This document shows positions 50,951 to 64,000 of a stretch of 64,000 nt of DNA, one piece after another. The notes below the pieces were generated by a model. It was not told where the DNA came from and did not search any database. It saw nothing but the letters and a program-made list of their open reading frames with translations. The translations under genes were made by a program, and so were the position numbers. Source of the DNA: Odontesthes bonariensis (Eukaryota > Chordata > Actinopteri > Atheriniformes > Atherinopsidae); assembly GCF_027942865.1 (NCBI RefSeq), contig NC_134515.1, positions 31,933,449-31,997,448 of the forward strand, written 5' to 3'. Within the stretch, counting starts at the first letter, position 1. Each line of letters starts with the position of its first letter.

Positions 50951-53499
50951 ACGCAAAACAAATTTGGTTCAAACTTTGTGCTCTTTTCTTTTGAATCGAT
51001 CGTATCACTGGTGGTTGTTGGACCTGTTACTTAGGAGTCATATATACATATGCATTTCTTCAAAACAATGGCAAGTTTAAATCTATCACACTATTCAGTA
51101 TAGTCCATGATTTAGTCAAGTAGTCTGTTCATTTTTGTCTTGTGTTTTGGGATATAATGTCCACAGTAAACCCTTTCCACTTGGTTTATTCTGACTTCCA
51201 GCAAACATGGAAGAGGAGGGCAAGGCCGGCTACGTAGGGGTCTGTAAATCAGGCAGATTTGTCAGTATTGTGTTTGTATGCCAGTCAGAGGCTTTACTGA
51301 AATGTCTCCATTTTTAACGCTGTTAAGCTGATTTAAGGTCTTCAAAAGGACCACTGTCTTGTTACTGCACTTAAAGGTCATTCAGAAGCTTTTGTTCACA
51401 ATTACGTTGACCTGTGTGAGACACAAGAGAGAAAAATAAATAAATAAATAAAGATTTTGTTGGTTTGCAGGTTCTAGCTTATTTCCTCAAGGGGGCAGCA
51501 GACCTTTAACATGGCGGCCTTTGCTTTGAACCTTTGAACAGCGAAGGATGTTAATTGACAAAGTGTCTCAAAGGCAGGAAAGTTACAATAAAAACCGTCT
51601 GTGGACCGGGCTGTGATGGTGATTAACCATAATGATTCATGATGTTGTTGGGAGGCAAATTGAGAACAACTGCAAATCTGAGTGGAGTGTTTAAACATCC
51701 CCTCCCTGCCTCTCTTTGTTCGCAGTTCCCCGCTCCTCTATTGAGGCTGGGAGCAAACAAACAACACAGATATATTTTGGCAGAGCCATTGTTTTGGCTT
51801 TGTCAGGTCAGATGTTTTCCTCAGAGACCTCGTGCAAACCAAACCGAAATCCCTCTGTAGATGCGGCATTTCAGCATCTTTATTGTGTGGCTTTGTAGTA
51901 ATTCTTTATTGTGTGTTGAAGTGAATCAATCTGGGTATTTGGGCTGGTGAGCAGACAAAACGTAAGGGATTGAAAAAACTTCCAACTTGGCCAAAATTGA
52001 AATAATCTCTCCTATTTTCTGATATGTTACTGAGGTAAGAAACTACTTGCCAGAATAGCTGATTATGAAAGGAACTGTTAAATGTATCTACAAAAAGAGT
52101 ATCTTTTACTTTATTACTATTGATTTAATTCTCATTGTTATTTGTGGAGGGTATGGATCTGATTAACTTTGAGCTTTAACAAGAAAAGTACGAAGGAAAT
52201 ATACTTTTTCAAAAAAAAAAAAAGGCTGCATTAGTTCATATTCTGACATTGCAGATTAAATGAACATTTGTTCTATTCTGAGAGCAAATTTGTCTTGATA
52301 GAATATGTTAATAAACTTTTAAAAGTCACTGATGACTCCATCTTTAACCTTTTGAATGTCCAGAAATCACATATATTTTACATATGTCTACATTTCAAAA
52401 GCTTATATTCTATCAGGCCACATTGCCTATAAGTCTGGTTTCGAAGACTTCAGTTGAACACGAGAACACATGAAGCTACTGTTTTCATACAGTCTGCACA
52501 CATTGTGGCGGTTCTCTCTGTCGCTTCACAGCAAGAACGTTCCTGGTGGTTCCAACCTCAGCTGGGACTTTTCTGTGTGCATGTTCTCCTTCTGCCAGTG
52601 TGGTACCTGAGGGTGAATGTGCGTGTTTTTTTTGTATCAGGGTTGGCCCCGGGACAGAAAGGTGATGCGTAAATTAGCTTTCCATCTTCAAGTATTTGAG
52701 TTCAGCTCATATTATCCTATCTTAACAATTCATAATTGATTTTCAAACGGGTTGTGAATTTTCTGTTTTTCAAACAGATACATATATCGTACAAGAGTAC
52801 GCCTAATTATACAAATGGCAAATAGTCACCTGTGTGTGTAGACTGAAAACCGTCAAAAGTCTGATCGGCTCCTGCTTGGTTGTCAAACAACCTCATTTTA
52901 CTCTGAAATTCTATTGATCCATTTTGTTATATGTGTCATCATGGAATCCATGGGAAGACCCACTTGGAACCTGTATTTAAGGTCCTTCAGTGCCATGTAT
53001 AACCTACAGAAACTAAGTCTGCGAGACAGATGTGTGTTGGACATACTACCCAGTTTAGGCACACCTTACCCTACATGAAACCTAGATGAGAAATTAAAAT
53101 GAGGATAGAAATGCCATAATAATGTCCATAATCATGCATCCAGCCCAGATGGGCAATTAAACTGGAGCCATTATTGAGCCTCAGGACATTCCCACATTGT
53201 CACATGGCACCTGTGGATAGTCTCCTATGTGGTCCATTCTTCCAGTTCATTTACTACCCAGATGGGCCCTCTACAAACAAATGTAGTCAGGACCTCACTC
53301 TCACCCAGTATCTCTGAGATTACTATTTTTCTCATTTAAAATTTCAAGATTATGACTTGGTACCTCTGAATATTCCAGCCACTATTTCAGGATATTGATT
53401 TAATTTTTTTATTTTTTTTTTTATTTTTCCACAGTTCGGGGAACGCACGTGCTTCTGTAAATATCGGAATATTTTGTGTGGACAAAAAAAAAATCAGTC
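50951..53499. other. Intergenic, no gene seen
   Basis: AT-rich sequence with an AAAT tandem near 51430. No coding exon, RNA gene or transposon with clear ends recognised. Confidence 0.5.
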
Positions 53500-54238
53500 A
53501 GGACATGAATGGGCTGCTTCGTGCGCGCTTTTGAGTGCATGTGTCGTTGGCATCTCTGGCGCCTCTAGCAGCAACGTAGCGCAACTTGAGACGAACCGCA
53601 CGAAAGTCTTTGTGGAGTTCAGTGTGTCTGAATGAATGGAGGGGGAGCGATGGCCGATCAGAGGAGGCGGTGAGACTGCGCGTCGGAAAAACAAGCGTTC
53701 GGCTTCAGTTGCGCGTTGCGTAAAGTTGGCATAAAAAAAAAAAGAAATCCATCCACGGACCTGTGGCTTTAAAGGCCCCGAAGAAGGTTTGTCCTCGTAA
53801 TCCCGCACAGACCGAGCTTCACCAGCAGAGGATTTTTTTTCTCTCTCTCTCTCTCCCTGTGGACGTCGAGATTTCTTTATGCACGCGTGCAGACGGCAAC
53901 AGGTCATTTAGCGCAAAGCCGTGCCCAGATCGGTGCGAACTTTCCATCGTGTGTACCGGGGGATGCATTTTTTTTGCCACTATTTCCCCTGCGTTCACCG
54001 TGATATGAACTGTGGCATTGTGCTCGCCACCGACCTCATCCTACAGCTCGAGCGCGCTTGCCTTGTAGTTTTACGCCGCGAGAGACGGGAAAGATGAACA
54101 TGACATAGAGTTCGGAGCGCTTCGCAAACATTTGGGAGCGATCGTCGTGTGAGCCTGCCACGCCGACGGACGGACGGACGGACGGACGGCGGACCTGTGA
54201 GAAGCTGGTGTCGGTTCCAGGACGGATTGCGTGCACAG
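53500..54238 (+). promoter_or_regulatory. CpG-rich presumed promoter and 5' leader
   Basis: The region has a visibly higher CpG density than the flanks, with blocks such as GCGCGTTGCG and the tandem GACG run at about 54167-54187, and it ends at the candidate ATG and donor described at 54239-54320. Direction is inferred from that donor. Confidence 0.4.
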
Positions 54239-54320
54239 ATGGTGCCAAACAAGTGGACCATGAATTCAGTTCTGCACAAGTCGCCTCCGATGAGCTGGCT
54301 TGGGCTCAGATTGAGACTGA
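54239..54320 (+). CDS. Possible first coding exon of an unidentified gene
   Basis: An ATG at 54239 opens 27 codons (MVPNKWTMNSVLHKSPPMSW at the start, then a Leu/Arg stretch) and meets a strong donor GTGAGT at 54321 with one base left over; read through, the frame stops two codons later. The 53.5-54.3 kb sequence upstream is CpG-rich with a GACG tetranucleotide run, as expected of a vertebrate promoter and first exon. I do not recognise the peptide. No downstream partner exon is visible in the remaining 9.7 kb, so the first intron would be long. It may equally be a non-coding leader exon. Confidence 0.35.
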
Positions 54321-57300
54321 GTGAGTAGAAATGATCTGGTCAACTGTTGAGGATCCTTTGTTTTTTTTTTTGTTTTTTTCATCTTAATGAGGCATGCTGT
54401 TGGACAGGTCAGCCTTTTTAAAATCAGTCACCTGCACGCTTATCCCAAAAGAAACGCCACATGTAACTCCCTGATGGGAAGGGGGGGGACAGAGCAGCTC
54501 TCCTGACTTTGATCCTCGGGCACCAGTTCTTTGTGTCAGACTTTCCTCCGGTCATCAAAGCTAATGGCTGGATTTGGCAAGTGACCTGAATAATTATCCC
54601 TGCCTCGAGCAGGGATATTTCAGTCAGTGGGGATAGTAATCTCTGATCTGGAGTTTGTTCCGCTTGTTAAAGGATGTTGGGGGCAACATTCAGATGATTT
54701 AATATTCCTCACTTGTAAATCTTCAGCAAATACAATTTACTGCTGTGTTCCTGGACTCCTGTGATCCCACACTGTCTAAACAGGACTTTCTGTCTAGAAT
54801 AAGAAAATGAATCCACAGTTTGTAAGAAAAACTGCCCAAAGTTTAAAGTTGCAATGCGAGCACTAACAGATTTGCCAAAGTCTTTCAGCTCTTTTTTTAA
54901 AGTGCCTGGCGTTCTGACTTTGTTCGTGTGTGACAGTGTATGCAGTGCCGGCAGTTCATGGGTTCATGCAGTAAGTAAAGTAAGCATGGAGTTAAAGTTT
55001 AGCAGCCTTAATTGGTTGAGTCTGGAACCCCTCAGTGTTTCAGGCCACCAAAGTCTTAAGCTTGTCTGTCTAATCTGGGACCAGATGTCTTGTCTAGTCT
55101 CTGCACTCCACTAAAAAAACAAAAACACACACTAGAAATCTCAGCTGTAACCAAAACCATTCACCGTTATGTCAAAAGTGTGTATGTTTGATTGTTAGAG
55201 CAATCGAGGTTGTACGGATATTAGTTTGCTAGTCGAGCTTGCTGATGAATAACTGTAAGCTCCATATAGAGGCTTCAGCATCACGACTCCTCGTCATCAT
55301 CGGTAGATTGAGTTTACCTTTGTCTTCATAGACTTGAAGTAGCTTCATTTCTATTCTCTTGGGCCTCCGAGGACTTCACTACCACGTTAACATAAAGGAT
55401 GAGGTCCATTCCAGGCATAACTCATGACCGTCATGCTCAGAAAATACTCAAATATAAATGAGAATCAGAAACTCAACAGGATGAAATAAGTTAGAGACGT
55501 GCTGTGAGAGGAACCCCATGGCGAGGTTATTTTCTGACCGGAACTCTGTCGTATTTAATCTGGAAAAGCTGCAGAGCTCTCGGGGAACATTTGGAAGGCT
55601 GCTCAGTCTCTGCTGCAACTCTGGAGTCTGACTGGACTAATGTAATTTGGGTGCATGTGCCATGTTATGTGTGCGTTTGTTAGTGATTTTTGGCCTGGCA
55701 CATGGCTTGTTACAGTTGAAACTTCCTTATTTGGACTGTCTCTCCATTGTTCCATTGTGATTTCCTTTCTCTTTTCCTCTCTTTGCATTTCTGCCTTTTT
55801 CCTGATGCCATCTCAGGTCACAGTTTGCTGCTCTTTTTTTTTTTTTTTTTTTTTTTGCACGACATTTCTTTGCTTTATGAAATCCCTCCACTGCCTTCGA
55901 CGTCACTAACATCGATGGCTATGGTGGTAATGTTGGTTGAACTTCTGGTTTGAAAGCCTCCAAAAGACAAATCTGCCTTGTTTTTTGTTTCACAGTAAGT
56001 GCCGGCCTACTCTGTATCACTGCTTTTTGTTCTTTCCCCATTGATTGAACTTGAAATGTCTTGCAGGCCCAAATGAAAAACCAGATAGAGCACCGATGCA
56101 GCGGCCGTCTTTATCATGTCTGACAGAAAACACGTTTCCTTCCTTGCATCTTGTTATATACTTTGGTATCTAGTATTATAGCTATTAATGAGGAAGCGGG
56201 AGACCAGGAAGCATCAACTCGGGAAAGAGAACTCAAGATGTCACTTCACAACACATGACACAGGGGGGCGTAACCGTATCCCTGGTGGGACAACTTAGGC
56301 TGTCAATACACAACACATCTCATTATTTCCCTTCTTGTATTTGAATTTTTACCACTTCAAAGAGTCCATAAAATCATATGACAAGCAGACTATTTCATTC
56401 TTCTTACAGTCACAAGTCTAGTTGAATGCTTTTTAAATAATAAAAAAAAGGACTAAGGATGGTGATCCTTTTAGGTATTTGAAGATGTTTTAGTGTTTAT
56501 CTTTTTCCGGGGGCCTTTCACCATCAAAAAGGCTGCTGAAGTCTTGTCGTTTACAAGTTAACTTGTTGTTCTTTGATAGATTTTGTATCATGGTTATTAC
56601 AGTGAAGCAATTATTCTCTCCACATTTAACGCCATTTACCCATATTTGTTGTCACCAGATGTGCGAAGTTTGCAGCCTACCACACCCTTTTGTTTGGAAC
56701 CAGAGCTCTACGCCCCAACGATTAGTTTAGCATGGAAACAAACTTGGACTCCAAAGTGCCAATTGCTGAGGAACTAAGGTACATGCCGGTTATAGTTGAG
56801 CCATGAAACTCATTTGGACCAAAAGGTTCTAAGGGGCTCTCTGAAGTTTTTGGGGTGCAACGTACCTTCAAGAGCTTCTTCTTTGGCTGTATTTACATTT
56901 CAGATGGGAATTCTGAAGTGATCTAATGGGCAGGTGGTAGATGGGTAAGAGTCATATTGCTTCTTCTGAAGCATATAACCTTGATAAACCTTGAGCTTCA
57001 GTCCCAGTCCAGTGTTGTTGTTTTTTTTTGTCCGAATCAAACGATGAGAGCTGTTTTTTTTCTTCTTTTTATTATATACGGATGACTTTTCACCAATTTC
57101 TTTCTTTTTTTGTAATGGAAATGTGTCTAGAATAAAACCGTACATGTCGCAGACGGTGCGCTCTTATTGGGGAAAGCTCCTCCTCTGAAGTAGGTGTTTT
57201 TTAAAAAAAAAAAAAAAAAGATAAATAAATAAAAGCCATTCTGTGAAATCTGATTGGCTTTGATTCAAGTTAAAACGCTAGAAAATAAAACAAACTTTTT

Positions 57301-60192
57301 TTTTGTGTAATTTCAGCAACAGACTCATGAAGATATGTAACAATTTGGGACGGTCAGCTTAACAAGGATTATTATTATTATTTTAAATATCTTCTGCACC
57401 AGTAATGCACAGCCATGGCTTAATTCAGACATCTCCTCGTCAGTAATGGAGAGAGCCACAGTATGCATATGGTACTTGCTACTTGAGCAAAATTGTACGG
57501 AACATTAAAGAGCATAAGATGAAGATGCTCTACCAGCATGTCAGGATGCCTTTAGAATTCATATTGACCTCGAAATTGCACTGTAGAAGAAGCAAAGTCA
57601 GGCGGTGTTTGGGAGCAGTTTGAAATGCTGCTTCTCTTCATCTTTCACCTTGTTGAACAGTTGGTGTGATAAAAGGTTTCTCATGGTCTTCTCTCTCAAA
57701 GTCGCCCCCCCAAGTTGTCTGTCAGCTATAGGAAAAACGTAACCTTACGCTCCACCTGCGTTCACTGTCTCCATCGTTGCCTCCTTGCTGTGTGTGACAG
57801 ACAAACGCTGCATGGAACATTCTGCAGTTTCACCCTTTATTTTGCTGAGGCACAGAGGGAAAAAAATCCTTGAGTGCTTATCTCCATAATGGCTAGTTGT
57901 CTACTTTATCTGTGGGCCTGGCAACAGTGTGTTTTTGAAGGTTTTATTCTGGATGAAAACCACTCCCTGTTTGGGCCCACAATGACGGTCAAAACCCCAG
58001 TCTGGTGACATACACGTTTGAGATGAGTTCCTGTTAGTTTGCCCCAGCCATCAGTAAGACCACAGTCCATGTCCCTACAGGATGGGAATTAAGTTATTGA
58101 CCTAAGTACGTCCGACGCGGCGCTTTAGACTGTGGGGTTATGTTCCAGACATTCTGCCGGTTCAACTTTCTCTGCAATTGTGTAAGTATCGCCAAATTCT
58201 TAAAGTTTCTCCAAAGGGGATTTTTGTCAGATGAAATCAGGATTTTATTGGAACAGAGCGACGGTCTGTAAATGTTTAAGTGAGTTGACGCGTTATTTGA
58301 ATGAGCTGGTTTTTCAGGCCCAATGTTGGCCACTGTCGGTGTCTGTTAGCCCAGTTTTGAGAAGCTCAGTTTAATATTATACAAACTAACATATTTACAT
58401 GCATTTTAAAAGTCATTTTGTTTTTCTCTCTTATTGTTTTATTTATTTATTTTTTTAATTGTCATGTAGACACGACTAATTGGTTGAAAGTTACTGTGAG
58501 GCTCCGTGAGCTGATCAGATCAGTCGAGTCGTGTGATCCAACCCTTACTCCAAAATTGTGGATTATATTACTTAACAAATACCAAAGTGGTGTTAATGTT
58601 CCCAACAAGAAAGTATCCAAATGTGGAGACTCTGGCTCTGCCCGCTTAGCACAGGTAAATATGACAGTGTGTATATCACATGAGATTAGACTGCACTGTC
58701 GGTTGGTTTAAGGGCAGAGAACAGGAGGTCATCCTCATGGATGTTCTCATAGCTCAAGGTTTTATCTTCTCAGCTTTTCGCTCTCGCATCTTTTCCCGTC
58801 ATCCTGCTCGAACACTTTTCACCCTGTTCTGCTCCTCTCCTTACCCTTATTCACTAGCTGTACTTTGTGCAGTTGTTCGCATTGGACCGTACATTGTTTT
58901 ACAGCAGTAGCATGTTCCTGAGCTTCACATTTCAGAAGGTGCTCTTGTTTTTTTTTTTTTTTTTTTTTCCCCAAAGGATATTCTGTCACACTGCGCTGTT
59001 TTACATCAACATTCAGGGAGCAAACTGTGGGGCTCTGGTTTTTATTTTTGCTCGGTTTCCGTCTGAAATCGGATTAACCCATTCAGCCTCTGATATTTGC
59101 TCATGGGTCAGTGTTGTCTTGTTTTGAAATCCATGAACAACATCAAGCAGCGAACTTCAAACAAGTTGGGGCAACTAATGGGATTTAAAATGTCTTGCGC
59201 TGTCAGGGCCTCAATATCTTGTAAAAAGACCAATGGTGAGCTATTTCTCTTTGAACTGTAGAGCAGATAATTAAAGGGGGCTACTTTAAGGTCACACACC
59301 CACACCAACACGCACACAGACCTTCTTTAGGCAGAAGCACGACTGCAAATATTCATCTCTGAATATGTCCTTCCACACTCATAACCTCCACCCAGGCTAA
59401 ACGACTGTTTATGCATATTGCAGCCTTCCACATGACAATAACTGTACTTTTAGGGAATAAGTGTTTTTGATTCCAGCTGACTCTGTTATTGGCTTCTCAA
59501 CGGTAGCCCCCTCTGCAATTTCAGCCAGATTGTTTCAATTATGGGATTATTCATATCAACAAGATAAAGAGTGTTTGTTCCTTTTAGCTACTGCTCCAAG
59601 GACGGACTGTTAAATTACACTACGTTTCATAGTGATTCATTCAGAAGGGATGGTCCCACTGACTCGGACTGTACCGGTTTATATACCAGCACTGCACTGC
59701 GAAATGGACCTGTTGGAGTACGCTTGTAAGTTTCAGATTTAGCTGTATGAAGCATTGCAGGTTGAAGCGTTGCTTTTAGCTCACAGCTCGGCTCTGGAGA
59801 TTCAGATGACTAAAATATTTCAACAACTGTTTGAGTGGATGGGAAATTTTGTAAAGCTATTTCTGGCTTCCAGAGAAAGAATAATGACTTTAAAGGTGTG
59901 AGTTAGCAGCTAGATTGTTGAAGTTGGTCCACACACATTATTGAGGACCATCTGATTCTTCATGTAGAACAAATATGTCGAAATGTCATTTGTCCCTGAT
60001 CATAAAAATGGTAACCTACAAAAACATTTTTTGATAATTATAAAGTAAAGTAGGCCTAATTATAAATAAAGTAAAATGAGTGATAATTCCCATCGCTCAC
60101 TAAGCTAATGTTAAAATAATTGGCACACATAAACATGCCATGGATATCAATTGCATTGTACTTGGGCTGCTACAGCACCACTGTCTGTCACA
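54321..60192. other. Probable long first intron of the unidentified + strand gene
   Basis: No exon with family motifs on either strand. Contains poly(T) tracts near 55.83 and 58.95 kb and an A tract near 57.20 kb. Confidence 0.45.
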
Positions 60193-60239
60193 GTTGTCTG
60201 TCAGCAGAAAAAAAAAAAAAAAAAGTTGTCTGTCAGCAG
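60193..60239 (+). mobile_element. Apparent poly(A)-only retro-insertion
   Basis: GTTGTCTGTCAGCAG occurs at 60193-60207 and again at 60225-60239, separated by exactly 17 A residues. This is what a target-primed insertion truncated down to its A tail looks like. Confidence 0.65.
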
Positions 60240-60609
60240 GAGCTGAGAGGAGAGATGCCGTACAAGTTGTCTTCATCAGACTGACGGAAGATATTTTCTG
60301 CATGAAAACTAGCTGCGACTAGGGAATCTTTTTGTTGATGAAATCTTTTTGTTTGAAAGCGTTGCAAAGTGAAACAAGACCGCTTGCACTGATCACTCTC
60401 AGCTGGATCAGACAAGAAGCCGTTAAAAAGAATTTGCAGCATGTAAACAGCAGTTCTGTCTCTGGAGACCATGCTTCCCATGTGTGTGACTCGGGCTCAT
60501 TACAGATTGATATGTTTAAAAGAATGGCGCTGAGTCTATTCTACAAGACAGGGTGAAATATATATGTGTGTGTGTGTATATCTATATATATATATATATA
60601 TATATATAT

Positions 60610-61126
60610 TAGGGGTGGGACGATATGCTTTGGTCACGATTCGATTGTATCCCGTTTCTAAGGTGCCGATTCGATCACGATTCTTGATAATTGCGATTCT
60701 ACAAGTATTGCGATTCGATATAATCAGTAATTGCAACTTTCTTCCTCCTTAAAAAAAAAAAAAAAAAGTTGAATCATACACTTCTAGAATGAATGTCGTT
60801 CCCATAAACGATACACATCAGTTCAGTATGTGTCAGTCAGTCCAGCAGCTGACATTTATTTCAACTTAGACAAAAAGAGGTACTTAACATGTACAGCATT
60901 TTTTTTTTTAAAGTTTACAGTTACAAAATGAATTCAAATGTCCACACAGCACAAATGTGGGCTAGTTTTAACATAACTTAATGTAATGAATTGATGAGGT
61001 TTTTCTGGACACGGATATGACGTAATATAATTGATTCTGGGGAGAAAAATCGATTTTTAAAATCATCATTAAAAATCGCGATATGTACATGAATCGATTT
61101 TTTTTTTTTTTTTTTTTCGCCCACCC

Positions 61127-61129
<3 letters not shown>
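60610..61129. mobile_element. hAT-type MITE inserted in a TA microsatellite
   Basis: Left end TAGGGGTGGGACGATATG and right end CGCCCACCCCAA are imperfect inverted repeats, and the interior is rich in ATCGATT and GATTCGAT motifs typical of such fish elements. Both flanks are (TA)n, so the 8-bp duplication (ATATATAT) is compatible but not informative. Confidence 0.75.

Positions 61130-61174
<45 letters not shown>
61130..61174. repeat. (TA)n microsatellite
   Basis: More than 40 bases of TA repeat, continuing the TA array interrupted at 60.58-60.61 kb. Confidence 0.9.
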
Positions 61175-61178
<4 letters not shown>

Positions 61179-61239
61179 CACACACACTTTATGCAGATAA
61201 AAGAAAAAAAAAGACGGCCCACATGCTGAACTCATTATT

Positions 61240-64000
61240 CTCGACATGTTTCTGGAAGAAGTTTTTGAAGAGGCTCTTTTCTTCTTCTTCTTTTAGTGCA
61301 TGCACACAAATGTTCTTAGACTACTCCCAGTTTGCTGGTGAGGGGTTAACTTCGGTCTGTTTGATGGGCCACCTTGCTAAATATAACCCCCCCAACCACC
61401 TCCACATGGGCACGCACAAGCCTTCCTCTGTCAACACTCTCTTCCCTGCCGCGCACACGCTCCAAGAGGCTCATTTACAGTCTTGTCATATTGCATCCGC
61501 TTTACACGCACTCGTTCCTCAGCACACCATTAATACTTCAGTGAGTGCGATTCTGCCGAGAAGCCAGTCGACTGAGGCTCAACAAACTCATTTCATTTCT
61601 ACCCAACTGAAATAAATTGAAGGTAGCTCAGTAGCCCATAGACTCTAAATGGTGGAAAACAGTTAGTTTGCCTCTGTCTGTAGGTAAAGAAATCCTCTTA
61701 TAGCATCTCTGAGGCTAAAGAGTTGGATGCCTGTTTCAGCGTCTTTGAGTCTTGCTTTCACCGCGAGCCCTTCAGGCAACCAGCAGAGATGAAATAAAAC
61801 CACAGCTTGCTGGTCTTCCCGTGTGTATCAGACATCTGTACACACCCGTTAAAATGGTAGGATTTTATGAAAAAGTGAAACCGGGTCAGAACTTTTAAAA
61901 CATTTCTATTTTACAACCATTGCAGAGAGAGTGAAAACAGCTGGAAAAACAGCTTTTTTTTTTTTTTTTGGAGGAAAAAAAAATCCCGATAACTTCCTGG
62001 CCTCCAACTCTGAGTATCACAGAGAGCTTTTAAATCATGATTATTATCTTGTCATTTGGAAGTATCTAAGGAGAGAATACCTAAGACTTTAGGCAGGCTT
62101 TAGACATGCCGTGGGATACAGTAGGGACAATCAACGAGTTTCTGTTGATGTTTTTGCTTTACGTTTGATAAGTGGATAAGAAAAAACTGATTGCAAGTGC
62201 TAAAAATTGGAAAAACTTAAAAAAAAAAAAAAAAACTTACACGCTCACTTGAGGTGGTTTTTGTTTGTTTCAAAGAGGACTTGATGCTCAGTAGGGGGCA
62301 TGGAAATACTTTTGTATCGCAACTCGCCAGCTGTTTCCAAACTCATGTGACTGACCGCCGTCTTCCCAGATATGATATAGTATTCCAGATATTACTAGAG
62401 ATTAAAGTTGGAGAGATTAAGTTGGTTCATGAAAATGCTCTTCCCTTGTTCCTTTTGAGGTACTCATCTGCAGTTGCTGTCTTTTTCCTCTTTGAGCTTT
62501 GTTCACAGTTAGGACAATTACTCATACTGAATTGGAAGCGCTGGGATGGTTGCCTAAACTTCCACCCTCGGAACACTATGCAACCTCGTTCATTTACTTC
62601 AGATCAATCCATGGAATTGGCCTGAATCACTCTTCTTTTGTGCAGCATTTCTAGAAGTTTCTATAGATTTGTTTTGCTAGTGAATGCAAACCTGACTATT
62701 GACCAGCAAGAGGGAAAAATATGACACGACAGCAATGCTACCAAGAACATGACTGTGGTGTTACGTCCCATAACTGTAGGGGGAGTCAAAGTGATTTATT
62801 TATTTTCTTTTTATGCCAAATTCTAGTGTTACTTGAACAAATGTGTGGAAAATGTAGTTTTTTGACAAAACTACGACAAAAATTTGACAAAGATAGAGCT
62901 TTGTGGTCATAAGTCCCTAAGCTTTGATTCCAAGACTAAAAAACGACGCATCACAGCACCAAATAAACAGCATAGACATGGGAAAGCTTTGGGGGTTTAG
63001 CTGGAGGTGAGATCTAACTAAAGAGGAGGGAGTAATGGATATCATCACCAGCTAGCTGTCGGTTCTGGTGGAAAACCCTTGGGCTAATCACCAGGCTGTA
63101 GCTTCATGCTTATCAGACAAACTTCAGACTTTCAGCCTAGGTGTCCATCAATATTTAACTCTTCTTCTCAATGTACTGGATGATAAGATCAGGGCATCTC
63201 CATCAGAAACAGAAATTACATTGAGCTGTTCTTGCTATCGTGTTTCGTGCCAGAAGACTTCATTATTGGCTGGAACTTGGTATTTGGGATTAAGTCATCT
63301 GTATTAAATTCTTTATAAAGATGGGCATGACTTAAATATGCGTGCATACAAATTTGTAATGCCTGCTCACCCTTTTCACGTATGATATTTGGTTTATGGG
63401 GCATGAGAGGTGTTGCTGGGGTTTGAAAGATGAGGGTGCACAAGGGGTAGGGAGGATCAAGTGAAAAGACTGCTTTGCAAACTGGACAGTTTAAGGTTTT
63501 TGAAGCTTTATCCATAAATGTCCAGGTTTTGTTTTATTTTTTCCTATACAAGGCCCCATATTCACTCATTGCACAACAGAAAACTGCTAAAATATCAGTT
63601 TGTAAAGAGAAAACGGAGTCATGGGGCAACAGGTGGAACGGTTTAGGGTTAAGTAACCTAGAAAAATGTAAGTGACATGTTCCTTAACTTCTACCTCTCA
63701 AAGGAATAAAACCATTTCTGATTTTTACCAGTCTGCCATTGTATTTTCTTTATCCTGCAGCTGAAACAAAGAGGCTGCATTTCTCATACATTTGTCTGTG
63801 GAGTAAGAATATCTATCCACAGTAAAATATATTACTCTAAATTTTTAAATGCTATCTCAAACTGTTTGACTTGTTACAAATGCCAGACAAGTGTATAAAA
63901 TATAGGATACGTGGCTAAAAGGAAAAGTCAAGTTTTCAAGTCACAGTACTTAATCTTTTGATTCATGTTTTTGTTTTTGGTCCTTCAAAATGATGTCTGA
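61240..64000. other. No gene seen to window end
   Basis: A 130-codon plus-strand frame at 61223-61615 has no recognisable domain and no convincing splice borders. A tract near 62.22 kb. Nothing else supported. Confidence 0.45.

Noticed and set aside
53763-54008. 81-codon frame in the CpG-rich leader
   Set aside because: High-CpG leader sequence often opens frames by chance; no motif, and it does not join the donor at 54321 in frame.
54239-54320. Assignment of the orphan exon to camta1 or ajap1, genes from the wider human region
   Set aside because: The CAMTA1 N-terminus does not match and any likeness to AJAP1 is only a few residues, so no name is given.
61223-61615. 130-codon plus-strand frame near the right end
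   Set aside because: Composition is low-complexity at the start and no domain, donor or acceptor supports it.

Overview
The window is vertebrate genomic DNA, almost certainly from a teleost fish. It has short exons with GT-AG introns, no operons, many microsatellites and homopolymers, and a dense load of fish-type transposons (L2/Maui-like and L1-like LINE pieces, hAT, Harbinger-like and Tc1-like DNA elements). Most of the open frames longer than 60 codons are chance or transposon-derived.

Three host genes can be reconstructed exon by exon. klhl21 (+, coding 13305-18958, 4 coding exons, 611 aa) encodes a BTB-BACK-Kelch adaptor for Cullin-3. zbtb48 (-, coding 38083-26379, 10 coding exons, 747 aa) encodes the BTB/11-zinc-finger telomere-binding protein also called HKR3/TZAP. 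nol9 (+, coding 39803-50607, 12 coding exons, 701 aa) encodes the nucleolar polynucleotide 5'-hydroxyl kinase of the Grc3/Clp1 family. In all three the exon phases join without a break and the summed lengths divide by three. klhl21 and zbtb48 are convergent. zbtb48 and nol9 are divergent and probably share a promoter at about 38.8-39.7 kb. The same order and relative orientation is known from human 1p36.31 (NOL9 - ZBTB48 - KLHL21).

Layout: 1-5.9 kb is intergenic with LINE and Tc1-like debris; 5.9-13.3 kb probably holds 5' non-coding exon(s) and a long first intron of klhl21, with an L1-like insertion bounded by a 16-bp target-site duplication; 13.3-19 kb is klhl21; 19-26.3 kb is the convergent intergenic region with a truncated L2 copy; 26.4-38.1 kb is zbtb48, whose introns carry a palindromic DNA element, a hAT MITE, and an L1/L2 block; 38.1-39.8 kb is the promoter region; 39.8-50.6 kb is nol9, whose intron 6 is filled with DNA transposons; 50.6-53.5 kb is intergenic; 53.5-54.3 kb looks like a CpG-rich 5' exon of an unidentified + strand gene whose first intron would run out of the window; 54.3-64 kb has no recognisable coding exon.

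I found no operon-like or obviously novel biochemical system. The most notable items are the transposon structures with readable target-site duplications (including an apparent poly(A)-only retro-insertion), an AT-hook-like motif inside zbtb48, transposon insertions directly abutting splice sites, and the unassigned exon at 54.2 kb.
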